From JASGKO01 sp049840595 (GTDB lineage Bacteria > Verrucomicrobiota > Verrucomicrobiia > Chthoniobacterales > Chthoniobacteraceae): a stretch of DNA of 64,000 nucleotides. The notes below the pieces were generated by a model. The model was not told the origin of the DNA and did not search any database. It saw only the letters and a list, made by a program, of their open reading frames with translations. Location: assembly GCA_049840595.1 (NCBI GenBank), contig JASGKO010000038.1, forward strand, positions 124,001 to 188,000, read 5' to 3'. The translations under genes were made by a program, and so were the position numbers. Every line of letters starts with the position of its first letter. The stretch's first letter is position 1. Shown here in pieces: positions 37,978-49,158 of the stretch.

Positions 37978-39237
37978 TCACCTTTGCGAGCCGCTCGATT
38001 TCCGCAAAAGCACTTTTCGCCACCTGGCCTGGTCCTTGGTGATCAGCGCCTCGGGCTGGGCGGTGTAATAGTCGTAGCCGATGTGGTTATGTGCCTGCAT
38101 CTCGGCGAAGGTGTTGTAGATCACTCCATCTTGCGCGCCGGAGAAGAGCGGCTTGTTCGTGGCGACATCGTAAAACCGCGCCCAGAGCGGACGCGATGAT
38201 TGCGCGACGGGCACGTAGGTGCTTTTTCCATTCTTCGAGGTCTTTTCAATGGTGGTAATTTTCACCCGTTCGAACCACACCAGCGAACCTTCGATGGCGG
38301 CGATGATCGGGGGCGTCTGCTGTGGGAGCTGCATCAAGAAGCGGGTGATGCCGACACTCTCCCCGCCGCTGATCGAGGTGGGCTCTTTCAAGCGCGCGGG
38401 CGAAGGCGCGAGCGTGAGCGGGTCGTGCTGTGCGCACCAGGCGGTGAGCGATCCCTGCTGGCGCACCTGCGCCTGGAGGATGCACTCGATCCCGGCCGCG
38501 AGCGCCTGCCGGGCACGGGTGCGGCGTGCCTCATCGACAAAGGCAAACTCGGGCGCGCCATCGCCAAGATCCCGCAGCAGCTCAAGCACATGGATCATCG
38601 CGTCGTCGTTGAACGTGACATCATCGTGATACTTGCCCTCGACCGGCCACACCTGCGGCCAGCCGCCGTTGGGATACTGCGCGGCGAAAATATAATCGAG
38701 TCCGCGGAGAAAAGCCCCGGCGCAGTCCTGCCGCTGGGTCGCGAGCCAGACTCCGGCCAGGAGCCGCAGCTCCTCGGTGGTGGCCCGGTTGTCAAACGTG
38801 CCTACGTAGTGCCAGGGATCGCTCCCGGCGCTCTGCGAAGACCAGAGCGTGCCTCTCTTCCGCGGAGCGCCGGTGAACCTGAGCTTCTTCGACCAGCCAC
38901 CCGAGGGCGTCTGGTAGGAAATGACGACCGTCGCCAGTTGCCGGGTTTCCGCCGCGGCAAACCACTCGGGCTGCGGATGCGAGGGCAGCTTGAAATCACC
39001 GCCCGCCGGCGCGGGCAGCGGCTGCGCCAGTCCCTCGACGATCATCTCCGTGTAAAGCGTCTCGTGATCCTTGCGCCACGCCGCATTGGAAACGTCGAGA
39101 TAATGCTGCCAGGCGGCATGTTGCGCGGAAGGCAGGGCATCCACCCGCTCCTGGGCCAGCGGTGCACCGCTGGACTCCAGCAGCGAACCTGTCAGAACCA
39201 GCCCAAGGGAAATGCCGCAAATTTTCCGGCGCTTCAT
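37978..39237 (-). CDS. Secreted PL10 pectate lyase
   Basis: 419 residues with a signal peptide (MKRRKICGISLGLVLTGSLL). It matches the PL10 family: SPSGGW-type repeats (YQTPSGGWSKKLRF and YPNGGWPQVWP), TFDNRATTEELRLLAGVW, the HDDVTFNDDAMIHVL stretch, and near the end SISGGESVGITRFLM with RPLWARFYDV. PL10 enzymes cleave polygalacturonate by beta-elimination. The start codon overlaps the stop of the PL1-like gene by four bases (ATGA, 39234-39237), so translation is probably coupled and the two act together. It is convergent with the giant PL4 gene, 36 bp apart. Confidence 0.9.
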   Translation of the reverse strand: MKRRKICGISLGLVLTGSLLESSGAPLAQERVDALPSAQHAAWQHYLDVSNAAWRKDHETLYTEMIVEGLAQPLPAPAGGDFKLPSHPQPEWFAAAETRQLATVVISYQTPSGGWSKKLRFTGAPRKRGTLWSSQSAGSDPWHYVGTFDNRATTEELRLLAGVWLATQRQDCAGAFLRGLDYIFAAQYPNGGWPQVWPVEGKYHDDVTFNDDAMIHVLELLRDLGDGAPEFAFVDEARRTRARQALAAGIECILQAQVRQQGSLTAWCAQHDPLTLAPSPARLKEPTSISGGESVGITRFLMQLPQQTPPIIAAIEGSLVWFERVKITTIEKTSKNGKSTYVPVAQSSRPLWARFYDVATNKPLFSGAQDGVIYNTFAEMQAHNHIGYDYYTAQPEALITKDQARWRKVLLRKSSGSQR

Positions 39238-42200
39238 GGCGATACCACTACGCGATAATAACGCTGCGTGCCAGAAGCGCCGCCGCTATCGGTGAAGGTA
39301 AGCGTGGTCCCGCTGCCGGCCTGGGCGGTGCCCAAGTTGCTCCAACTGGCTGGATTGAGCGAATCGCTGCGCTGGAGTTGGTAGTTATGCCCCGAGTAGC
39401 CGATCACCTTCACGACTACGTTGGAACCGCTGATCGTCACGGTGCTGGCTTGCACGTCGGTGGAATCGAGCACGATCCCGTTGTTCACGAAGTTCGCGGG
39501 CAATGTCTGCGAGCCAGTGAGGATGTCGAGCACGCCGTTGTTGGTGAACGTCCCACCAACCGTGAGCGCCGTACCGTTGGTCAGGCGCATCGTGCCATTC
39601 ACGGTAAGGTCACCCGAGACGGCAATCGTGCCACCGCAACTGCTGGAAAGCGTGCCGTCGATCTGCAAATCGCCGTTGATCGTCCCGCAACCAGTCATCG
39701 TGGCGCCGCTATCCACCTGGACCAGCGTCGCGGTGATCGTCCCGCTGGAGAGGCTGAGCGTAGAACCGCTTTCGATCTCAAAGTCGCCGCCGTTGTTGCT
39801 CAACGAACCGGCCAGGGTGAGCGTACCGCCCTGGACATCGACATTGCCCGTGAAGCTGGAGGTGCCGGTCAGCGTCCAGTTCCCGGTGCCGACCTTCGTG
39901 AGGTTGGTCTGGCTGTCCGCCACGCCCGTGGCAATGGTCCCATTAAACGTGTTGTCGGTATTCAAGCCACCGATGACATAGGTGGTATCCGTCGTCGTGC
40001 CGGTGGTCTGGCGACCTTGCAGCGTGGTATTCGAGCCGCCCTGCAGCGCACCAAGATAAGCCGTGATGCCGCCGTTGCGGTTGCAAATCGTGGCCGAACC
40101 GGTGCCGAGATCGAAGAGCGCGGTCGCGCTGCCATAGTTGGCATTCGTGCCACCATTGAGCCGCAGCATCCCATTCCCGCTGCCAAACGAAAGGGTCCCC
40201 GCAAAGCCGCTCATGTCCCCGCCAACCGTAAGAATGCCGCTGATCCCGCTCAGATCCAGCGTCGGCGAGCCGCTGCTGCTCAGCGTGTTCGAGATCGAGC
40301 TCACAATCGTCACATTCCCCGTGCTCGTGATCTTGCTGTTCCCCGTGATCAAAAACGAATTACTGAGCGACGCTCCACTTATCAGACTCAGCGTGCCGCC
40401 CGAGATCGTAACCAACCCCGTCCCCAGCGTGGAAGCACTGTTCCCTATCGCCAGCGTCCCCGCGCTCAGCGTCGTCCCGCCGGTGTACGTATTCGCCGTC
40501 GTGTTGCTGAGCGTCAGCGTGCCCGTCCCGCTCTTCACCAGCTTCGTCGCTCCCCCAATCAACCCGCTCCCGCTCAACGTGTAGGCCGTGCTGTTGTTGG
40601 AAACCGTCAGCACATTCGGTTGCAATGTCCCCGTCAGCGTCACTGCGCCCACGCTGCTCGTGTCGTCGAAGGTCACGCTGTCCAGGTTGTAAAACTTACT
40701 GTCGGTCGCGCCGGAGAAATTGCTCGCGGTCGTCACCAGATCCCAGGCCCCACTGGTGCTGCCAGTCCACGTGAGATTCGCCACATCGCCGGTGACCGTG
40801 AGCTTGAGAAAGCCATTCGCGCTGCCATTGGAGCCACGCGAGATGGCCAGAGTCTGGCGGGTGCTCGCCGGTTGCGGTGAGGAAAGCACCGGGGTCGTAT
40901 TGCCGCTGGAGGCCATCGTCGCCGCGCCATCCACAAGGTTGTAAACGCCCGAGCCGAGATAACCGTTGCTAAAATTCACCAAAACCGTGGTGGAGCTGCT
41001 CTCGGTGAGCGTGCCAGTCGTGACCGTAATCTTATCGTTCGTGCCCGAGGGGGAATTGGACAGATCGTAAGCCACCGTGCCGCTGGTAAGGGTCAAGCCG
41101 TTGCTGGCGGTAAGCGTCCCCACCGGGGTTACCGGAGTGCCCGGCGAAAGTGTGCCGCCGGAGACGGTAACCAGTCCGGCGAACGGCCCGAGCGCCGCCA
41201 GCGTGCCAGCACTGACGGTGGTGGTGCCAGTATGGCTCGTGGTCCCCGTAAGCGTGAGGGTGCCAGTCCCGGTCTTGGTCAGGCCTGCCGCCACGGAGCC
41301 GTTATTTTGGATGGTGCCCGAGAAGGTGGATGAGGTGTTGCTGCCGCCCACCGACCAGACAACCGCTCCCGCGCTGCCGCCGGACAGCGTCCCGGCTCCG
41401 CTCAATTCGCCGAGGGTAATGGTATTGCCTCCCGAATTGGTCTGCGGATAGAGGATGACCCCCGAGCCGACATTGACCCTGGCCCCGCCAAAGTTATCGA
41501 AGTTGCCGCCGTTGATGAACAAACGAACGCCGCCACTTCCCAGCAGATTAAGCGTGCCGGAGAAGCCTGAAAAAGCACCAGTGAGATCGTCCCGCGAAAC
41601 GGTGGTATTGATATTCAGATTCAATGTTCCGCCGCCGCTCGCGCTACCACCGATGGACATCCGGTTGCCCATGTTGACCGTGCCCGAAGTACCCGCCGCC
41701 ACGACGATGGAATTCGCAAGGCTCACGGTAGTGCCAGTCCCCGCATTGTTGGTGAGGGTGCTATAGAGATTGAGCGTGCCGGTGCCGAGCGAGGCCCCCG
41801 CGTTCAGCAAAATGGTGCCGGCATTGAAAGTCGTGGGGCCGCTGTAGGTATGATACGGCGTGAAGCTGAGCGTGGTGGTGATGGATTGCGTGGCGTTCTT
41901 CGACAAGGTGATCGAGGTCGAGCTATTGATCGCGGAGAGCGTGGTGGAGCTCGGGATGCCCGTGCCGGAGACCGGCATGCCGACGGTGAGATTGGCCGAG
42001 CTGGTGACGGTGACCGAGGCGCTGCCGCTGGTAATCGTCCCCGAGGTGGTGGGAATCGTCGGTGCGATCGTGAGCGTGCCGGGACCATTTTTCACCAAAG
42101 CGGTGGTCCCGCCCAGCCAGCCATACCCCGAGAGGGTATAATTGGAATTATCGGTTTCCACGGTCACGCTGCCAGGCGCGAGGACGGAAGTAATATTGAC

Positions 42201-43991
42201 CGATGGACTGTGGGAACCGGTATCGTCGAAATAGAGGTGATCTCCCGTGGCATAGGTATCGGCGACATTCGTGCTTTGATTCGTCCAGTTGGCCGTGCTG
42301 GTATCCCAGGCATTGGTTGTGCCATCGCCCTTCCAGAGCAGATTCTTCGCGGCCGCCGAATTCGAGATCAGGATGCCAAACGTCTTCGTCATCGTGTAGC
42401 TGCCGCTGGTCACCGCAAACGTGAAGCCACCGAGCACGCCACCCGTATTCACGGTCGGCACGAAATGCACCTGCGAACCACCGGTGCCGGATTGCGTCAC
42501 CGCACCGCCGGTGATGCTGGAAACCGTAAAGGTCGCTCCGCTCGGAAAACCGGCCGCGTACTGCGTGAGATCGATATCCAACGAAGAAGCCGCCGCGGCG
42601 GTATTTTTCCCGACAAAGGCATGCGGGAGCGCGAGCCAGTTCAGGTAGTCCTCCAGATTGGTGTAGCCGCTGCTGGAGGTGGATGCGCCATCGGCGGCGC
42701 TGGCGGCATTGAGCCCCTTGGCGCTCTCCCAATCATCGGGCATGCCGTCCTGATCGGAATCAATCGGCGCGGTGCCGCTGGCGATGGTGCCAAAGCCGTT
42801 GTTGGAAAGGGCGGTCTGTGTCTGACTGGTATAGAGCCCGCCATCGGGGCCGACCGAACCCACGCCATAGCCGGTGGTGCCGTTGCCGAGGGTCTTCACC
42901 TGGCTCACGACAAGCGCTTCGATATCGTCGTGCGGAAGGCCACCCGCGTTTGACATATTATAAACCACCGAATCCGCCGCGGTAAGCAGCGAGCCGCTGG
43001 AAACATACGCGCTGGTGATCGAGGACCACGGCGAGGTGAGCACAGTGCCGGTGCCCTGATAGCCAGGATACGGCGTAATCGTGCTGCCATCGAGGGTGCT
43101 GTTCTTATTCGTGTCGAGCAGGTTCCCCGTGTAATACATGCTCTGGTTCGTATCGATCTGGAAGAAAGCATTGCCGCCCGAACTCGAAGCGGGACCGCAG
43201 ATGAAGTAGTTGTTGATGATGTCGTGGCTGAAGCGCGTGCTGGTGTGCGTGGTGTAGCCGGACGAAAAATTGTAGAGCGTGTTGTTGATGTAGATCGTGT
43301 TGTCCTTGGCGAGCGGCTGGCGGTTGTGACCGTTGGCAAAGATGTTGTTGAACCACGAGAAATAGCCGCCCACCATTTCGGTATGCGCGCCGAATTGCTG
43401 CCCAATCGGGTCGGCAATGATGCTGTTCTGCACCGTGAAATTGGTCGCGGCCTTCGTGCTGTCGCCCACGGCGTCGATGTTGTTCCACTTCGCAAAATCC
43501 AGCGAGCAGTGGTCCATGATCACGGTGTTGGCGCGATAAAGACTGAGGCAATCGTCGGAGCTGGAGCTACTGCCGCCGGGGCGAATGCGGACGAAGCGGC
43601 AGATGATGTTCGACTGGCTGGCGAAGGAGATTTCCGCGCCGGTAAAGCCGATGCCGCCGCCCGGGGCCGTCTGCCCGGCAATCGTGAGGTTGCTCTTGCA
43701 GCTCACGGCCGAAGCGAGATTGATGTAACCGCCTACATCGAAAACGATGATGCGATTACTGCTGCTGACTGCATCGCGGAACGAGCCCGCGCCGCTGTCG
43801 TTCAAATTGGTGACGTGATAAACCGAACCCCCGCGCCCACCCGTGGCCGCGGCACCAAATCCCAGCGAACCGGGAAAGGCATCGGCGGCTACCGATTGGA
43901 GCGGAGCGGACCACAAACCGGCGATGGAGCCGGACAGGACGAGAAAACGACGAAGCGTAATCGTGGGGCGATTGGGGGAACTACTTTTCAT
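39234..43991 (-). CDS. Giant PL1-like pectate lyase with PATR repeats
   Basis: 1585 residues from the ATG at 43991; signal peptide RRFLVLSGSIAGLWSAPLQS, mature start ADAFPGSLGFGAAATGGRGG. The PL1-like beta-helix domain (about 40-400) has VYHVTNLNDSGAGSFRDAVS, FDVGGYINL, NLTIAGQTAPGGG, VIMDHCSLDFAKWNNID and NNIFANGHNRQPL. An EF-hand-like DSDQDGMPDDWE (type 3 repeat style) follows near 410, then several PATR units (LVKNGPGTLTIAP, LTKTGTGTLTLTGTTSHTG, LVKSGTGTLTLSNTTANTYT). It ends with the C-terminal module (FVNNGIVLDST...GHNYQLQRSDSLNPASWSNL...YYRVVVSP). Expected: surface-bound pectate lyase. First gene of a two-gene unit with the PL10 lyase. The leader ends in CACCCCA before the ATG. Confidence 0.87.
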   Translation of the reverse strand: MKSSSPNRPTITLRRFLVLSGSIAGLWSAPLQSVAADAFPGSLGFGAAATGGRGGSVYHVTNLNDSGAGSFRDAVSSSNRIIVFDVGGYINLASAVSCKSNLTIAGQTAPGGGIGFTGAEISFASQSNIICRFVRIRPGGSSSSSDDCLSLYRANTVIMDHCSLDFAKWNNIDAVGDSTKAATNFTVQNSIIADPIGQQFGAHTEMVGGYFSWFNNIFANGHNRQPLAKDNTIYINNTLYNFSSGYTTHTSTRFSHDIINNYFICGPASSSGGNAFFQIDTNQSMYYTGNLLDTNKNSTLDGSTITPYPGYQGTGTVLTSPWSSITSAYVSSGSLLTAADSVVYNMSNAGGLPHDDIEALVVSQVKTLGNGTTGYGVGSVGPDGGLYTSQTQTALSNNGFGTIASGTAPIDSDQDGMPDDWESAKGLNAASAADGASTSSSGYTNLEDYLNWLALPHAFVGKNTAAAASSLDIDLTQYAAGFPSGATFTVSSITGGAVTQSGTGGSQVHFVPTVNTGGVLGGFTFAVTSGSYTMTKTFGILISNSAAAKNLLWKGDGTTNAWDTSTANWTNQSTNVADTYATGDHLYFDDTGSHSPSVNITSVLAPGSVTVETDNSNYTLSGYGWLGGTTALVKNGPGTLTIAPTIPTTSGTITSGSASVTVTSSANLTVGMPVSGTGIPSSTTLSAINSSTSITLSKNATQSITTTLSFTPYHTYSGPTTFNAGTILLNAGASLGTGTLNLYSTLTNNAGTGTTVSLANSIVVAAGTSGTVNMGNRMSIGGSASGGGTLNLNINTTVSRDDLTGAFSGFSGTLNLLGSGGVRLFINGGNFDNFGGARVNVGSGVILYPQTNSGGNTITLGELSGAGTLSGGSAGAVVWSVGGSNTSSTFSGTIQNNGSVAAGLTKTGTGTLTLTGTTSHTGTTTVSAGTLAALGPFAGLVTVSGGTLSPGTPVTPVGTLTASNGLTLTSGTVAYDLSNSPSGTNDKITVTTGTLTESSSTTVLVNFSNGYLGSGVYNLVDGAATMASSGNTTPVLSSPQPASTRQTLAISRGSNGSANGFLKLTVTGDVANLTWTGSTSGAWDLVTTASNFSGATDSKFYNLDSVTFDDTSSVGAVTLTGTLQPNVLTVSNNSTAYTLSGSGLIGGATKLVKSGTGTLTLSNTTANTYTGGTTLSAGTLAIGNSASTLGTGLVTISGGTLSLISGASLSNSFLITGNSKITSTGNVTIVSSISNTLSSSGSPTLDLSGISGILTVGGDMSGFAGTLSFGSGNGMLRLNGGTNANYGSATALFDLGTGSATICNRNGGITAYLGALQGGSNTTLQGRQTTGTTTDTTYVIGGLNTDNTFNGTIATGVADSQTNLTKVGTGNWTLTGTSSFTGNVDVQGGTLTLAGSLSNNGGDFEIESGSTLSLSSGTITATLVQVDSGATMTGCGTINGDLQIDGTLSSSCGGTIAVSGDLTVNGTMRLTNGTALTVGGTFTNNGVLDILTGSQTLPANFVNNGIVLDSTDVQASTVTISGSNVVVKVIGYSGHNYQLQRSDSLNPASWSNLGTAQAGSGTTLTFTDSGGASGTQRYYRVVVSP
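40181..40695. repeat. Near-identical tract shared with 45118-45634 (copy 1)
   Basis: About 515 bp inside the two PL1-like genes differ at only about a dozen bases by eye, while flanking parts of the genes differ far more. This points to recent gene conversion or a recombination tract. Confidence 0.75.
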
Positions 43992-44170
43992 TGGGGTGAC
44001 AGCCACAGATTACCATCGTGTAATCCGATCTGTCCACCGGAATGGGAGTTCAATCGTCCGCTATTCCGGCCAAGCCCGGTTCACAAATAATACGGAGCAG
44101 AAGGCGAAAAGTCGTGGAGCTTCCAAGCCCCGCCGTATCCACGTTTGGAGAATGGATCGCTTTCACCGGC

Positions 44171-47100
44171 CTATGGCGAGACTACGACTCGATAATAGCG
44201 CTGGGTGCCGGAGACCCCGCCCGTGTCGGTAAAAGTCAGCGTAGTGCCGCTGCCCGCCTGAGCGGTGCCCACATTGCTCCAACTCGCCGGATTGAGCGAG
44301 TCGCTGCGCTGGAGTTGGTAGTTATGCCCCGAGTAGCCAATGACCGTCACCACGACATTCGAGCCACTGATCGTCACCGTGCTGGCCTGCACATCGGTGG
44401 AATCAATGACAATACCATTGTTCACAAAATTAGCCGGCAAAGTCTGCGAGCCGGTGAGGATGTCGAGCACGCCATTGTTGGTGAACGTCCCACCGACCGT
44501 GATCGCAGTGCCGTTGGTCAGGCGCATCGTGCCGTTCACCGTGAGGTCGCCCGAAACCGCAATCGTGCCACCGCAACTGCTGGAAAGCGTGCCGTCGATC
44601 TGCAAATCGCCATTGATCGTCCCACAGCCCGTCATTGTCGCGCCGCTATCGATTTCCACCAGAGTCGCGGTGATTGCGCCACTGGAGAGGCTGAGCGTCG
44701 CCCCGCTGAAGGCTTCAAAGTTGCCTCCGCCGTTGTTTAACGAACCGGAAACGGTGAGCGTGCCAGCTTGGATATCCACATCCCCGAGGAAGCTGGAGGT
44801 TCCGCCAAGCGTCCAGTTGCCGGTCCCGACCTTGGTGATGTTCACCCCGTTCTGGTCGCCGCCAGTGACGATCGCGCCGTTAAAGGTGTTGTCGGTATTC
44901 AGACCGCCGACGAGGTAGTTCGTCTCCGTGACATCGCTCCCGCTTTGCCGGCCTTGCAACGTCGTATTCGAACCGCCCTGCAGCGCACCAAGATAAGCCG
45001 TGATGCCGCCGTTGCGGTTGGAAAGAGCAGCGGAGCCGGTACCGAGGTCGAAGAGTGTGGCCGCGCTACCGGAGTTGGCGTTGGTCCCGCCATTGAGCCG
45101 CAGCATCCCACTCCCGCTGCCAAACGAAAGGGTCCCCGCGAAGCCGCTCATGTCCCCGCCAACCGTAAGAATGCCGCTGATCCCGCTCAGATCCAGCGTC
45201 GGCGAACCGCTGCTGCTCAGCGTGTTCGAGGTCGAGAGCTCACAATCGTCACATTCCCCGTGCTCGTGATCTTGCTGTTCCCCGTGATCAAAATCGAATT
45301 ACTGAGCGACGCTCCACTTATCAGGCTCAGCGTGCCGCCCGAGATCGTAACCAACCCCGTCCCCAGCGTCGAGGCGCTGTTTCCAATCGCCAGCGTCCCC
45401 GCGCTCAGCGTCGTCCCGCCGGTGTAGGTATTCGCCGTCGTGTTACTGAGCGTCAGCGTGCCCGTCCCGCTCTTCACCAGCTTCGTCGCTCCCCCAATCA
45501 ACCCGCTCCCGCTCAACGTGTAGGCCGTGCTGTTGTTGGAAACCGTCAGCACATTCGGTTGCAATGTCCCCGTCAGCGTCACTGCGCCCACGCTGCTCGT
45601 GTCGTCGAAAGTCACGCTGTCCAGGTTGTAAAACGTCGTGGGCGAGGCTCCGGAGAAATTGCTGGCGGTGGTATTCAAATCCCAGACGCCGCCGTTCGCG
45701 CCCGTCCACGTCAACGAACCAGCGCTGCCGGTGACTACGAGATTGATATACCCAGGCGTGCTGCCGGAAGAAGGACGCGACAGGCCAAAGGTCTGCCGGG
45801 TCGTGCCACTGGTGACCGGCAGCACGAGATTCATCGTGAGCCCGCTGACCGCGAGCGTGGCATTGCCGTCGATGAGATTGTAAGTGCCCGCACCGAGAAC
45901 GCCGTTGATCAGGTTCACGTCGAAATTAACCGTGCCACTCATGGTGAGGGAGCCAGCGGAGGCGGTGATCTTGTCGTTCGATCCGGTCGGCGAATTCGAC
46001 AGATCGTAATACAGATTGCAGCCCGTGCTGCTGCCAGCCGCCGTGAAGCCGCCACTCGCGACAAGGGTGCCGGTATTGCCCGCGGTCGTCGCGGTTCCCA
46101 GATACAGGCTGGCCCCACTATTGATCGCAACTGTTCCCCCCACCGTACCGGAAGCACCGAGGGCCGCCCCGGAGGAAACCGACAGCGCGGTTGTACCGAG
46201 CGTACCATTCATTTGCAGCACGCCACCACTGACGGTGGTCGCGCCGGTATAGCTACTGGTGCCGGTGAGCGTAAGGGTACCGGTCCCAGTCTTGGTCAGC
46301 GCGGCCTTGCTCGAGCCGCCATCCTGGATGGAGCCGGAGAAGGTCGTAGAGGTATTGAGGGCACCAATCGACCAGGTCGCCGCGCCGCCACCGCTCAGCC
46401 CGCCGCCGTAGAGAATGCCCGAACCGCTCAATTCCCCCACGGTGAGCGTATTGCCCGAGGAGTTGGTGTAGACCAGCAAGCTCACTGAGGAGCCGAGGTT
46501 GATCTTCGCCCCGGCAAAATTGTCGAAGCTGCCGCTGTTGATGAGAAGACGGACACTTCCGCTACCAATGAAGTTAATCGTGCCCCCGAAGTTGGTGAAC
46601 GAACCACTGAGATCGTCGCGGGTGACCGTGGTATTGATATTCAAATTGAGCGTGCCGGTGCCGCTGGCGCTGCCGCCAATCGACATGCGGTTGCCCATGT
46701 TGATCGTGCCCGAAGTGCCCGCGGCAACCGCAATGGAATTGGCGAGGCTGACGGTGGTGTTGGTGCCCGCGTTGTTCGTAAGCGTGCTGTAGAGATTCAG
46801 CGTGCCGGTGCCGAGCGAAGCGCCCGCATCGAGCAGGATGGTGCCCGCATTGAACGTGGTGGGGCCGCTGTAGGTGTTATACGGAGTAAAACTGAGCGTG
46901 ACCGTGCCGGAGGCGGTGGCGTTTTTCGACAGCGTGATCGAACCCGAGCCGATCGCGGTGAGCGTGGTCGCGCTCGAAATTCCCGTGCCCGCCACCGGCA
47001 TGCCCACGGTGAGATTGGCCGTGCTGGTGACCGTGACTGTCGGGCTGCCGCTGGTCGTGGTGCCCGTGGTGGTGGGAATGGTTGGCGCGATGGTGAGCGT

Positions 47101-48981
47101 GCCGGGGCCGTTTTTCACCAGGGCGGTTGTGCCGCTGATCCAGCCATAGCCAGAGAAGGTGTAGTTCGAGCTATCGGTCTCCACGCTGATGCTACTCGGC
47201 GAGATCACCGAGGTAATATTTACCGCCGGGCTGTGCGAGCCGGTGTCGTCGAAAGAAACCCGATCGCCCACCGCGTAGGTATCGGCGGTGTTGGTGCTTT
47301 CATTAGTCCAGTTGCTGGTCGTAGTGTCCCAGGCATTGGTGGTGCTGTCGCCCTTCCAGAGCAGGTTTTTGGCAGCGGCCGCGCTGGAGATCAATACTCC
47401 ACAAGTGGAAGTCATCGTATAACTTCCGTTGGTCACCGAAAAAGTGAAACCACCGATGACCGGGCCGGTATTCACCGTGGGCACATAATGCACCAGATAC
47501 CCCCCGGTGCCGGATTGCGTGACCGCACCGCCGGTGACGCTGGAGACCGTGAAAGTAGAGCCGGAGGCAAAGCCAGCCGCATACTTGGTGAGATCAATAT
47601 CCACCGAAGAGGGACCGGTGGACGTATTCTTCGCGACAAAGGCGTGCGGGAGCGCGAGCCAGTTGAGGTAATCCTCAAGATTCGTGTAGCCGGTGCTGGA
47701 AGTCGTCGCCGCATCGGCCGCACTGGATGGGTTGAGGCCCTTGGCCGTCTCCCAATCGTCGGGCATGCCGTCCTGATCGGAATCCACCGGAATCGTGCCG
47801 CTGCTGAGCACGCCGTAGCCGCTGTTGCCGAGGCCAGTGGAGGTCTGGCTCACCCAAAGCTGACCGCTCGTGCCGAGGGACAGGACGTTGGCCACGACCT
47901 GGGCATCCACCTGATCGTGCGGGAGCGCGCCGGAATTGGACAGGACGTAAACGTAGGCATTGGCCGGCGTAAGCGTGGGCAGCGAAGTGGTGGGAATCGT
48001 CGCCGAGGAGCCAAAGTAGTAGGTGCTGAGGACGGTGGCACCCGTGCTGTTATCGGACGAGCCATTGAGAGTGCCATCGTTGTTGCCATCGAGCAGGTTG
48101 CCGATCGCGTAGGCGTTGCAATTCGAAGGAACCTGATAGAAATCATCCGAAGGCGAGGACGTGCTCGGGCCGGAGATAAAGTAGTTGTTGACGATATCGT
48201 AGTTGAAGGTGCCCGAGGTGTTACCCGCGCAGAAGGCGTACTGGTAGTTGTAGTCAATGTTGTTGACGTATTGGGCGTCGCCCTTGGTCAGCGGGCTGCG
48301 CCCGTGGGAGTTCGCCCACAGGTTGTCGATGAAGGTGGCCGGACCACCCTCGAAGTGGCAGTTGAATTGCTGCTCCTTGATCGGATCGGCGAAGATGCAG
48401 TTTTGGAACGTGAGATTCACCGCACCCACCGCATCCACGTTGTTATACGCCGCGAACTCCATCGAGCAGTGATCGAAGATCACATTGGTCGTGCTGCCGA
48501 GGCTCACGCAGTTTGTATGCGAGTTGGTGCTGCTGGAGCCGGGATAGCTGGGGTCCAGCGTGCCATCCCGGAAACGGAGATTGCGCACGATGATATTGCT
48601 CTGCCCGTAAAACGAAACCTCGGCCCCATAGGTGCCGATGCCATCGCCAGGCGCCGTCTGGCCCGCAATAGTGAGATTACTCTTGGCCGAAACCGCCGAG
48701 AGCAAGTGAATATAGCCCCCCACATCGAAAACAATGATGCGACCGCTGGAGCTCACGGCATCGCGAAACGAACCTGCGCCGGAGTCGTTCAAATTTGTGA
48801 CGTGGTAAACCGTCCCGCCCCGACCTCCCGTCGTCGTAGCCCCGTAGCCAATGGCGCCAGAAAAGGAATTCGCCGCCTGTGCTCCGACCAGACTAAAAAT
48901 CGGGAGCGCGAGGGCGAAGGAAACGACGTGACGAAAACGCGAAAGCGAAAGCGCAAAGCAACTTGGGGTGCAGCTTTTCAT
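44171..48981 (-). CDS. Giant PL1-like pectate lyase with PATR repeats, one frameshift
   Basis: Reconstructed length is 1602 residues from the ATG at 48981 (MKSCTPSCFALSLSRFRHVV, signal peptide to AQAAN). The PL1-like domain has GAIGYGATTTGGRGGTVYHV, FDVGGYIHL, NLTIAGQTAPGDG, VIFDHCSMEFAAYNNVDAVG and NLWANSHGRSPL. The EF-hand-like DSDQDGMPDDWE, PATR units and the C-terminal module follow, as in the paralog at 39234. The frame breaks after NVTIVSS (near 45236): compared with the paralog, two extra bases (AG) sit in GTCGAGAGCTC. Downstream the frame resumes at SGFAGTLSFGSGSGML. A C-rich leader (CACACCCC) precedes the ATG. No terminator is seen in the 179 bp before the next gene. Confidence 0.85.
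45118..45634. repeat. Near-identical tract shared with 40181-40695 (copy 2)
   Basis: Second copy of the tract. It contains the 2-base insertion that shifts the frame of this lyase gene. Confidence 0.75.
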
Positions 48982-49158
48982 GGGGTGTGATGAAGTAAAA
49001 ACGCGGATGAAAAAACTCCGCGGCCAGATTGGGGTGAGGCGATGGAACAATAGATTCCCCTTCCAGTAGTGTCCAAGTGTTTTTATTTATAAATCATTTT
49101 CAACGAGTAACTTACAAAAGTGTAATCATCCATTTACCACCAGAGTTTGATAAAAAAT

